A stretch of 5,117 bases of DNA, from contig CAJVYE010000103.1 in NCBI GenBank assembly GCA_913009285.1, positions 1 to 5,117 of the forward strand, written 5' to 3'. The notes beneath the pieces were generated by a model, which was not told the origin of the DNA, searched no databases, and was given only the letters and a program-made list of their open reading frames with translations. The stretch comes from an uncultured Nitrospirota bacterium. Its GTDB lineage: Bacteria; Nitrospinota; Nitrospinia; SZUA-224. Of this stretch, positions 1 to 5,117 are shown piece after piece; the first letter of the stretch is position 1; each line of letters opens with the position of its first letter. The position numbers and the translations under genes are program-made.

Positions 1-118
1 GGAGGGGGAGGAAGAAGATGGGAGAAGAGAGAAGGGGAGTGGAGGGGAGGGAAGAGGGGCGCAAGATCGACAGAATAGCCGAGCTCTATTCACTGTGGTT
101 AAAAGGATATGGTTTATA
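1..118. other. Non-genomic or unplaceable contig end
   Basis: Bases 1-59 are almost entirely G and A with no coding character; read on the minus strand this is the C/T-rich noise expected at the end of a read that has run past its adapter. Bases 60-118 are of mixed composition but sit outside the sequencing adapter, so they are not contiguous with the genome sequence after 195. The minus-strand frame of the neighbouring gene stays open through this segment by chance. Nothing here should be annotated as a gene. Confidence 0.8.
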
Positions 119-195
119 TTTTTTTTTTTCAAGCAGAAGACGGCATACGAGATAAAGGAATGTGACTGGAGTTCAGACGTGTGCTCTTCCGATCT
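119..195. other. Illumina P7/TruSeq index adapter with homopolymer tail
   Basis: A T run (about 119-129) is followed by the P7 flow-cell sequence (130-153, beginning CAAGCAGAAGACGGCATACG), an 8-base index AAAGGAAT (154-161) and the TruSeq read-2 primer site (162-195, ending GCTCTTCCGATCT). From memory, the reverse complement of the index, ATTCCTTT, is TruSeq index 27. On the minus strand the order is insert, adapter, then A run, which is exactly what read-through of a short insert gives. A plus-strand open frame at 95-451 crosses it and contains KQKTAYEI and DWSSDVCSSDL, the well-known translated-adapter artefact. The minus frame reads RSEEHTSELQS. Confidence 0.99.
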
Positions 196-1755
196 GATCT
201 TGCGGATTTCTGCCCGGTTTGATTCGATGACCGGGCCCTTTATGTACTTGGGTGATGGACCAATGGATAGGGTAAAGGTGCCGTCTGAGTTGATGATTGG
301 AGGGCTGAGACCTGTTCCATCCCTGTCAATGATCTCGACCGAGGATGGACTCGTCTTAAGATATGCTGTACTGGTTCCTGAAGGCTCTAATGCAGGATCA
401 GCATCCCACAATGCCGTGACCATGCTGCCGTCTGCCTTGAGAAACCGGTAACCGTGCTGGGTAGGTCCAAGGTTAAGGCGACTCAAAAATCTCGCTCCTT
501 GCAATATTCCTGCTTCTCTGATATCGCTGTCACGGCTTCCACCCAATGTGTTGAGTGCCCAATAAGCCGGTTTTTCCGGAGGATTCGGAGGCAGCCCCAT
601 GATGTCCATGCCATTCTTAATGATGCCAGCACTCCCCCAATAGGCTACCCATTCATCATCATAGTTACCCCAGTCGGCCAGATGCTCTGTCCAGCCTGAC
701 CATACATAGCCTAAGGTGAGCTCGAGGATTGCCTTGCGGACGCGATAATTTGCTTGCTGCTCAAAGGTAACCACACTTATTTCCGCTGCACTGCCGGGGC
801 TGGCATAGGTTGAATAAGGGGTCTGTATCATCCCGACAGGGACATCATCATTCCAGGAAATGCCGTAGTCCCGACCAAATTGATGGAGGAGCGTAAGGAC
901 ATCAACCATTGTCCCGGAAAAGACATCAGGGTTATTTTTGTACCCCATATCGTGATCAGGTCCCTTGGTTCGGAATAGATGTATTGACACACCATCTGAG
1001 AATACCTGGCCGTAATATTCTGCCTGGTATTTAAACACCTCATCCCGCCATCCCCAATAAATATCGTCGCCGAAATACACAAAGGCATCAGAAGGATCAA
1101 GACCTGCCTCAACATAGCCATCCTTGACACCGAGATAGCCGGATCTGAGCAATCTGGCGTAGGCTTCTGGGTCTGCATAAGGCACTTGAAAACCTCTGTC
1201 AGAGGGCTCCTGATCAATCTGCCAGGCATCGATCTTATCATGATAGTCTATTGCCAGTTTTTTCATGATCTCATAAAAAGCTGTTTGGACATCAGAATCG
1301 CCATAATGAACTTTCCATTTCCAGTCAAGAGTCCAAGTGGCGCCTATCATATTAGGCTCAAACACAATAGATATACGGTAACCCAAACTTTTAAGGTAAT
1401 CAATCTCATCAGTGAGTCTATCCAGAGAGGTTTCATAGATTAGATCAGCAGGGTAGGTACGGTAGGTATGGATAATTGCGCCGGTTTCGCCATCAATAGC
1501 CGGTGTTTCCTCTATATTTTCCCAGGCAACAAAAAGGTTGGCCCAGGCAGCCCCAGCCTGTTTCAGAGTGGTATCCAACTGAGCCCAACCATTGTCCATT
1601 TTTACTTCCAGCCAGTAATCCTGGAATATCAGCCAGTCGGTTGAAAAAAACTCTGTTGGTTCGACATCAAGGCTCAAACCGGTCGCATAGGTACTGAAAT
1701 GAAACTGAAAAAAGATTACTGATAATAATAGAAGAATTATTGATATTTTTTTCAT
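196..1755 (-). CDS. Secreted clan GH-A-like glycoside hydrolase, 3' end missing
   Basis: This 520-codon open frame has no internal stop and begins with ATG at 1755 behind a strong Shine-Dalgarno site. Residues 1-24 form a Sec signal peptide (MKK, a hydrophobic stretch rich in I and L, then TYA with cleavage near 24/25), so the protein is exported. Residues about 28-380 look like a TIM barrel of glycoside hydrolase clan GH-A. Strand 3 reads YRISIVFEPN (126-135). Strand 4 reads WQIDQEPS (178-185), with E183 at the acid/base position but Gln replacing the usual Asn before it. The strand-7 region VPVGMIQTPYS (305-315) has Q311 where the nucleophile Glu is expected, followed by a TFEQQANYRVRKAI helix (about 330-343) and a strand-8-like VWSGWTEH (351-358). 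Residues about 395-507 fit the C-terminal beta-domain seen in such enzymes (KPAYWALNTLG, then EIIDRDG, then PKYIKG). The true C-terminus is lost at the adapter junction, probably by only a few residues. The exact GH family is not assigned; hydrolytic activity is uncertain. Confidence 0.9.
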
Positions 1756-1762
1756 TTGATCT

Positions 1763-1769
1763 CTCCTCC
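1763..1769 (-). promoter_or_regulatory. Ribosome binding site of the minus-strand glycosidase-like gene
   Basis: On the minus strand the sequence before the ATG at 1755 is GGGAGGAGAGATCAAA. It contains GGAGG (1769-1765) overlapping AGGAG (1767-1763), 7 to 9 bases from the start codon. This fixes the start and favours a bacterial-type leader. Confidence 0.85.
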
Positions 1770-1824
1770 CTCAAGATTTATTAGACAGCCCCCTGCTTGA
1801 CTCCAATGCAAAAATCCCGAAATT

Positions 1825-1865
1825 GGTAGCCGCATGCTTTAGCCTGCGAAAAAATTTGCTAGCCA
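1825..1865. repeat. REP-like palindromic element
   Basis: CGCATGCT (1831-1838) and AGCCTGCG (1841-1848) form a tight hairpin with one mismatch (T against C) and a TT loop. They are flanked by GGTAGC (1825-1830) and a near-complementary GCTAGCC (1858-1864). The pattern resembles the short GCAGGCT...AGCCTGC palindromes that recur many times in some environmental bacterial genomes. Only one copy lies in this window, so repetitiveness cannot be shown here. It falls in the probable 5' leader or promoter of the minus-strand gene, about 70 bases from its start. Confidence 0.45.
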
Positions 1866-1925
1866 CTTACACAACGGGAATTCACCCATTATTGTCACTC
1901 ATCAGCACATTATCAGAGTAGTATG

Positions 1926-1970
1926 TAGTATTCTTATAATATTCTTCAGGAGGAAGAGTTTTAATATTCT
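1926..1970. repeat. Three direct repeats of TARTATTCT
   Basis: TAGTATTCT (1926-1934), TAATATTCT (1937-1945) and TAATATTCT (1962-1970) lie in the same orientation. The first two are 11 bases apart and the third is 25 bases further, so the first pair would sit on the same face of the helix. This could be a regulator binding cluster between divergent genes, but AT-rich sequence produces such runs by chance. Confidence 0.35.
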
Positions 1971-2021
1971 GATATAGAAATATCACCATGTTTCTAAAGT
2001 ATTGTCAAGTATTTTATTAAA

Positions 2022-2050
2022 TTGACTTGGCTGGTGATATATGATATTGT
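2022..2050 (+). promoter_or_regulatory. Candidate sigma-70-type promoter for the 832-residue protein gene
   Basis: TTGACT (2022-2027) is followed after 17 bases by TATTGT (2045-2050), a reasonable -35/-10 pair. It predicts a leader of about 125-130 bases before the start at 2184. One arm of a 9-base inverted repeat (ATATCACCA at 1980-1988, TGGTGATAT at 2032-2040) lies within the spacer, a plausible operator position. AT-rich context lowers specificity. Confidence 0.4.
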
Positions 2051-2172
2051 TATATAAAGTAAAATCCTATCTAAAAGTCTAAAGCGAAAAGATATTACGC
2101 ATTAATTGTCAAAAAAAAGAGGTGACTAAAATCTATATTTAATAGTATAGGAATCTCCATTTTTATCCTAAG

Positions 2173-2180
2173 AAGGGGGG
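2173..2180 (+). promoter_or_regulatory. Ribosome binding site with two possible ATG starts
   Basis: AAGGGGGG (2173-2180) precedes consecutive ATG codons at 2184 and 2187. Pairing through AAGGGG leaves 5 bases to the first ATG and 8 to the second, so the second could be the real start; the protein would differ by one Met only. Confidence 0.65.
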
Positions 2181-2183
2181 CTT

Positions 2184-4682
2184 ATGATGAAGTATTTAGA
2201 GAAATTTAGATACTCAATAGTAGCACTCCTGATCTGTATTCTTATCACACTCACTACCGGAGGAAATGCCCTTGCCCTTGTACCTACCATTGACTCTATC
2301 ACACCAGCCTCTGGCTGGAACAATTTTGAGACCGAGGTAACTATAAATGGGTCGAATTTTGAGGAAGGTGCAGAGGTATCTATTGCAACTATCCTCAGTT
2401 CTGTAGATATATCATATGCCTGTGATGTATATATCTTAGAGAATTATGCATATGTGGTTGTGGAGGATTGGTCTGGTGGAGGCCTTTATATAATAGATAT
2501 ATCTACACCAAAATATCCCTCCATTGTCGGCTTCGTCGGCTTAGCCGGCCCCCTTGATTTAATTTTTTCTGGCCATGAGGTATATGTCTCAGGGAACTAT
2601 GCTTACGTGGTCGGCACCATATATATTCCGGGCTCTTACCATCTATGTCTTAAAGTGATAGATATATCTGATCCTACAAATCCGTTTGAAGTTGGCTCTT
2701 ATGACTCTCTGCCTGTTGACTCTACAATAGGCTCTGGTGGATATGGTATAACATCGGGCTGGACATATGCCCCAAATATCTACGTTTCAGGGAATTATGC
2801 TTATATGACATCTACTGTCTCCAGTTTAATCGGGACGAATGGAAATTTTGAAGTAATAGATATATCTGACCCCACAGCCCCTTATAAAGTCGGAGATTTG
2901 CCTAATATCGGTACCATAGGGCCTACTAAGGAGGTATATATCTCTGGAGATTACGTATATGTGGCTAGTTGTGCAGGAACTATTTACTCGGAACCTATTG
3001 ATCCTGGCCTTCAGGTGATAGATATATCTGACCCCGCAAATCCTTCCGTCATCGGCTCTGTTGATACACCAGATTATGCCTATGGTGTCTATATCTCAGG
3101 GAGTTATGCCTATGTGGCTGCAGGTGATTCAGGTCTTCAGGTAGTTGATATATCTGACCCCATCAATCCATCCATTGTCGCCTATATTGATACACCAGGT
3201 AGTGCCAAGGATGTCCATGTCTCTGGCTCCTATGTCTATGTAGATGATGATATTTCTGGCCTTCAGGTGATAACAATACCTATGCTGTCAGATAGCAATG
3301 TTGTAGGTTCCACCACTATAACTGCTACAATACCTCCTTATCTGCCAGAGAGTATTTATGATATTATAGTGAAAAATCCAGGTGGTGAAATAGGAATATT
3401 GGAGGATGTATTTAGATTATCTGACGGTATTGTTGACAACTCTGATCCTGAGTTTAGTTTAATAGGCGACTGGGGTACATCTTCCGGTGCACCCAGTTTC
3501 TTTGGCAGAGACTTTCAATATCATGCCCCTGGTGATGGCCTTGCCGCAGCTACCTGGCCTGCAGAGTTACCCGCTGGTGCTGGCTCATACGAGGTATTTA
3601 TATGGTATCCAATATTTCCACTCTTTGCTGCAAATGCACCATTTACCATCAATCATGCCGGTGGGTCAAATACTATATTGGTGAATCAGGGTATAAATGG
3701 TGGTCAGTGGGTAAGCCTGGGTGTCTATGAATTTGCGAATAATGGATCAGAGAATGTAACCCTAACAGATGATGCTGACACATGGGTAGCAGCAGATGCT
3801 GTTGCCTTTGAAATTCCTGGTACCCTGCCACCACCCCAACCGCCTGATGGTATTGTTGACAATCTTGATCCTAAATTCAGCGTAACAGGCATATGGGGTA
3901 CAGCTCTTCGTACTGTAGTACCTGGTGTCTATGGTGCAGATTTTCGTTATCATGCTGCTGGAGATGGCACTGAAACAACTACATGGCCTGCTGAGTTATC
4001 AAATGGCCCTGGTTACTATGAAGTAAAAATAAGATATCCTATAAGTTCACTCCTTGCTACCAATGCACCATTTACTATCAATCATAATGGAGAATCTGAG
4101 ACAATACTGGTCGATCAGAGTAGAAATGGTGGTCAATGTCTAAGTCTTGGGATATATTACTTTGCTGATGATGGTACTGAAAATATAACCCTGTCAGATA
4201 ATGCCGACTCATGGGTAGTTGCCGATGTTGTATGCTTTACACCCACATCACCACCATCTCCACCAGATGGTATTGTGGATAACTTTGATCCCAAATTTAG
4301 CCTGACAGGCACATGGCCTACATCTAATACCACCAAGGTTCCTGATTTCTATGGGATAGACTTCCGTTATCATGCTGCTGGTGATGGTAGTGAGACTGCC
4401 AGATGGGATACAGAGCTAATTACTGGGCCTGGCCTTTATGAGGTATTTGTATGGTATCCCAAAAGTACCCTCCTTGCGAGCAATGCAGCATATACAATAA
4501 ATCATAATGGTACCTCTGATACAGTACCGATTAATCAGGGTGTAAATGGTGGGCAATGGGTGAGCTTGGGAAGTTATGAATTTGCTGATAATGGAACAGA
4601 AAATATAATCCTGTCAGATAATACCGACTCATGGGTTGTTGCTGATGCTGTTAGGTTTGAACTACTGACAGTTGATAATTAA
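2184..4682 (+). CDS. Secreted TIG/LVIVD-propeller/golvesin-domain surface protein
   Basis: This complete 832-residue protein is probably an exported binding or adhesion protein; no enzyme active site is visible. Residues 1-31 form a signal peptide (hydrophobic 11-25, ALA before a likely cut at 31/32). Residues 33-70 are the first half of an IPT/TIG domain (PTIDSITPASG, then VTINGSNF). Residues 71-366 hold six LVIVD-type units with the pattern VYVSGNYAYV...GLQVIDISDPxNPS, expected to form a beta-propeller. Residues 367-412 finish the TIG domain (STTITATIPP, then VKNPGGE). Three tandem beta-sandwich repeats follow at 414-544, 555-685 and 695-826, joined by Pro-rich linkers. Each has DGIVDN, YHAxGDG, YEVxxxYP, TINH and NGGQxxSLG signatures like the C-terminal domains of golvesin and xanthan lyase. 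There is no LPXTG, PEP-CTERM or C-terminal transmembrane segment, so it may be released or held non-covalently. It is divergent from the glycosidase-like gene, which hints at a shared carbohydrate-related role by inference only. Confidence 0.96.
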   Translation: MMKYLEKFRYSIVALLICILITLTTGGNALALVPTIDSITPASGWNNFETEVTINGSNFEEGAEVSIATILSSVDISYACDVYILENYAYVVVEDWSGGGLYIIDISTPKYPSIVGFVGLAGPLDLIFSGHEVYVSGNYAYVVGTIYIPGSYHLCLKVIDISDPTNPFEVGSYDSLPVDSTIGSGGYGITSGWTYAPNIYVSGNYAYMTSTVSSLIGTNGNFEVIDISDPTAPYKVGDLPNIGTIGPTKEVYISGDYVYVASCAGTIYSEPIDPGLQVIDISDPANPSVIGSVDTPDYAYGVYISGSYAYVAAGDSGLQVVDISDPINPSIVAYIDTPGSAKDVHVSGSYVYVDDDISGLQVITIPMLSDSNVVGSTTITATIPPYLPESIYDIIVKNPGGEIGILEDVFRLSDGIVDNSDPEFSLIGDWGTSSGAPSFFGRDFQYHAPGDGLAAATWPAELPAGAGSYEVFIWYPIFPLFAANAPFTINHAGGSNTILVNQGINGGQWVSLGVYEFANNGSENVTLTDDADTWVAADAVAFEIPGTLPPPQPPDGIVDNLDPKFSVTGIWGTALRTVVPGVYGADFRYHAAGDGTETTTWPAELSNGPGYYEVKIRYPISSLLATNAPFTINHNGESETILVDQSRNGGQCLSLGIYYFADDGTENITLSDNADSWVVADVVCFTPTSPPSPPDGIVDNFDPKFSLTGTWPTSNTTKVPDFYGIDFRYHAAGDGSETARWDTELITGPGLYEVFVWYPKSTLLASNAAYTINHNGTSDTVPINQGVNGGQWVSLGSYEFADNGTENIILSDNTDSWVVADAVRFELLTVDN
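2280..2393 (+). other. IPT/TIG domain, N-terminal half
   Basis: Residues 33-70 contain PTIDSITPASG, a Thr/Val-rich VTINGSNF strand and EGAEVSI. This is the usual opening of an IPT/TIG Ig-like fold, but it stops after the strand where the domain would normally continue with a short hairpin. The remainder is found about 300 residues later (3282-3419). Confidence 0.8.
2394..3281 (+). repeat. Six LVIVD-type repeats (beta-propeller)
   Basis: Units begin near residues 71, 120, 190, 245, 290 and 332. Recurrent blocks are VYVSGNYAYV (133-142), IYVSGNYAYM (199-208), VYISGDYVYV (251-260), VYISGSYAYV (302-311) and VHVSGSYVYV (344-353). Most are followed by xLxVIDISDPxxP. The last unit lacks the DPxxP end and reads GLQVITIP (359-366), while the first opens with SSVDISYA. 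This is consistent with ring closure by strands from both ends. Units two and three carry longer loops. LVIVD repeats occur in secreted and surface proteins; ligand unknown. Confidence 0.85.
3282..3419 (+). other. IPT/TIG domain, C-terminal half
   Basis: Residues 367-412 read MLSDSNVVGS, then TTITATIPP, YDIIVKNPGGE and VFRL. These are the last strands of a TIG domain, matching the half at residues 33-70. The two halves give one complete domain only when the propeller between them is removed. Confidence 0.8.
3423..4661 (+). repeat. Three tandem golvesin/xanthan-lyase-type domain repeats
   Basis: Three copies of about 131 residues (bases 3423-3815, 3846-4238 and 4266-4661) are similar at DNA and protein level. 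Shared landmarks are DGIVDN, a Trp after the next strand, YHAxGDG, a second Trp and the TINH block, then NGGQxxSLG, and a final VxADxVxF. Linkers PGTLPPPQPP and TPTSPPSPP separate them. Copy 2 differs at conserved places: QC (651-652) instead of QW, and VVCF instead of AVxF. The family is known as C-terminal, probably carbohydrate- or surface-binding beta-sandwich domains of secreted bacterial proteins. Confidence 0.85.
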
Positions 4683-4742
4683 ACCCAAAAAGGATAAATT
4701 TGGGTCAAAATCAGAAAAATATTGCATTTTTTCCTGATTTTT
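4683..4742 (+). terminator. Terminator-like hairpins after the 832-residue protein gene
   Basis: Immediately after the stop codon, ACCCAAA (4683-4689) pairs with TTTGGGT (4699-4705) around a 9-base loop. A second, longer hairpin follows: AAAATCAG (4707-4714) pairs with CTGATTTT (4734-4741), extended inside by A and T runs with one bulged C, and it ends in a run of five T. The second is the better intrinsic-terminator candidate although its stem is GC-poor. Confidence 0.5.
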
Positions 4743-4855
4743 GGTTTAATATTTCTACAAGTTAAAAAAGGAATTTCCTATCATTTCAGAACTTTTTTCC
4801 TTGAAAATGTGGTTATGATAGTTAAAGAATTTTTTTCTGTAGTGGCCTCCATTTA
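4743..4855 (+). promoter_or_regulatory. Leader of the SIR2-like gene with a possible -10 element
   Basis: This AT-rich stretch has a TATGAT hexamer at 4814-4819, 36 bases before the ATG at 4856, that could be a -10 box. No convincing -35 lies 16-18 bases upstream. The bases just before the ATG (GGCCTCCATTTA) contain no Shine-Dalgarno site, so translation initiation would be weak or depend on another signal. No coding frame is seen. Confidence 0.3.
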
Positions 4856-5117
4856 ATGAACTGTGACCGACAAATCAATATTCCAAAGATGCTAGAAGAT
4901 CGCCTTCGTGATAAGAAAGTTATACCTTTTATAGGCGCAGGTGTTTCTATGTCAGTGTTTGATAAGACAGGCAATAAAATTTTCCCGAGTTAGAAGGAAT
5001 TATTATTAAAGGCGGCCGACCGTCTTGATACCGAACAAAGCCCACCTCACGCAAAGTTGATACGTAACCTCCTTGAGATTCAACCGCCAGAATATCTAGA
5101 TGCAGCACAGCATGCGC
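4856..5117 (+). pseudogene. SIR2-like NAD-binding protein, 5' part, interrupted by TAG
   Basis: The frame starts at ATG 4856 (MNCDRQINIPKMLEDRLRDK) and contains VIPFIGAGVSMSV at residues 22-34. This carries the GAGxS motif that binds NAD in sirtuin and SIR2-like domains. It continues KIFPS to residue 45, then meets TAG at 4991-4993, then reads KELLLKAADRLD and on to the window end (residues 47-87) without another stop. SIR2-like proteins of bacterial defence systems typically read FPSWKELL here, so the stop replaces Trp, one base from TGG. As written, only 45 residues would be made. It could be a real nonsense mutation or a base error near the contig end. The rest of the gene and any partner are outside the window. 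Family call is firm for so short a fragment because motif and following segment both fit; a role in anti-phage NAD depletion is inference. Confidence 0.75.

Larger units (their letters stand above)
1756..2183. other. Divergent intergenic region
   Basis: These 428 bases separate two divergently transcribed genes for exported proteins. I see no coding frame worth calling. The half next to the minus gene carries a REP-like palindrome (1825-1865). The centre has three TARTATTCT repeats (1926-1970) and a 9-base inverted repeat (1980-1988 with 2032-2040). The half next to the plus gene has a promoter-like pair (2022-2050) and an AT-rich leader. A perfect TTGACA lies on the minus strand (2008-2003), but the hexamer 17 bases further, TGATAT, is a poor -10, so the promoter for the minus gene is not settled. 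The word AGAGGTGACT at 2118-2127 looks like a ribosome site but no start codon follows at a suitable distance. Confidence 0.8.

Noticed and set aside
95..451. Plus-strand open frame of 118 codons
   Set aside because: It starts in unplaced sequence, reads through the Illumina adapter (KQKTAYEI, DWSSDVCSSDL) and then runs antisense to the glycosidase-like gene.
454..1697. Several open frames on both strands (454-699, 828-1241, 1186-1443, 1503-1697)
   Set aside because: All overlap the 520-codon minus-strand frame, which has a signal peptide, ribosome site and family motifs; these others have none.
1775..1804. Possible insertion-sequence terminus (minus strand GGGGCTGTCTAATAA)
   Set aside because: The word resembles some IS ends, but there is no transposase, no opposite end and no target duplication in the window.
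1926..1970. CRISPR-like repeat cluster
   Set aside because: The repeated words are only 9 bases with short, unequal gaps, and no repeat/spacer periodicity is present.
3487..3953. Open frames at 3487-3684 (+) and 3762-3953 (-)
   Set aside because: They are other-frame shadows within the well-supported tandem domain repeats of the 832-residue protein.
3423..4661. Gene duplication or mobile insertion explaining the three repeats
   Set aside because: The repeats are in one continuous frame with Pro-rich linkers and have diverged substantially, which fits ordinary intragenic domain duplication.
4743..4800. Second terminator from A-rich and T-rich tracts (GTTAAAAAAGGAATTTCC and CTTTTTTCC)
   Set aside because: The two tracts are not reverse complements in register, so no sensible hairpin forms.
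4991..4993. TAG read as pyrrolysine or recoded amino acid
   Set aside because: The position is normally Trp in the family, no recoding element is visible, and TGG to TAG is a single-base change.

Overview
The window looks like the end-to-end content of a short contig from an uncultured bacterium sequenced on an Illumina instrument. The bacterial reading rests on Shine-Dalgarno sites, Sec signal peptides and protein families common in environmental bacteria; archaea are not strictly excluded, and nothing here fixes a phylum. Base composition is moderately AT-rich.

Layout. Bases 1-195 are not genomic: a purine-rich noise tract, about 50 bases of unplaced sequence, a T run and a complete Illumina P7/TruSeq index adapter (130-195). 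Genomic sequence starts at 196. From there a minus-strand gene (196-1755, 520 codons, 3' end missing) encodes a secreted TIM-barrel protein of glycoside hydrolase clan GH-A type. Its acid/base region is recognisable, but the residue where the nucleophile is expected appears to be Gln. A 428-base divergent intergenic region follows (1756-2183). It holds a REP-like palindrome, three TARTATTCT repeats and a promoter-like pair. The plus-strand gene at 2184-4682 encodes an 832-residue secreted protein. In it an IPT/TIG immunoglobulin-like domain is split by a six-unit LVIVD beta-propeller and followed by three tandem golvesin/xanthan-lyase-type beta-sandwich domains. After a terminator-like region (4683-4742), the contig ends in the 5' part of a SIR2-like gene (4856-5117). 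That gene has the GAGVS NAD-binding motif but is interrupted by an in-frame TAG where the family normally has Trp.

How the parts may work together. The two exported proteins are divergently transcribed from one spacer and could both act on extracellular carbohydrate, one as a glycosidase-like protein and the other as a surface adhesin or binding protein; this is inference from location and domain types. The SIR2-like gene is unrelated in function. SIR2-like proteins of this kind are often NAD-depleting effectors of anti-phage systems, so the right edge may be the start of a defence locus. The most distinctive items are the propeller nested in a TIG domain, the apparent loss of the canonical nucleophile in the glycosidase-like protein, and the stop codon in the SIR2-like gene.
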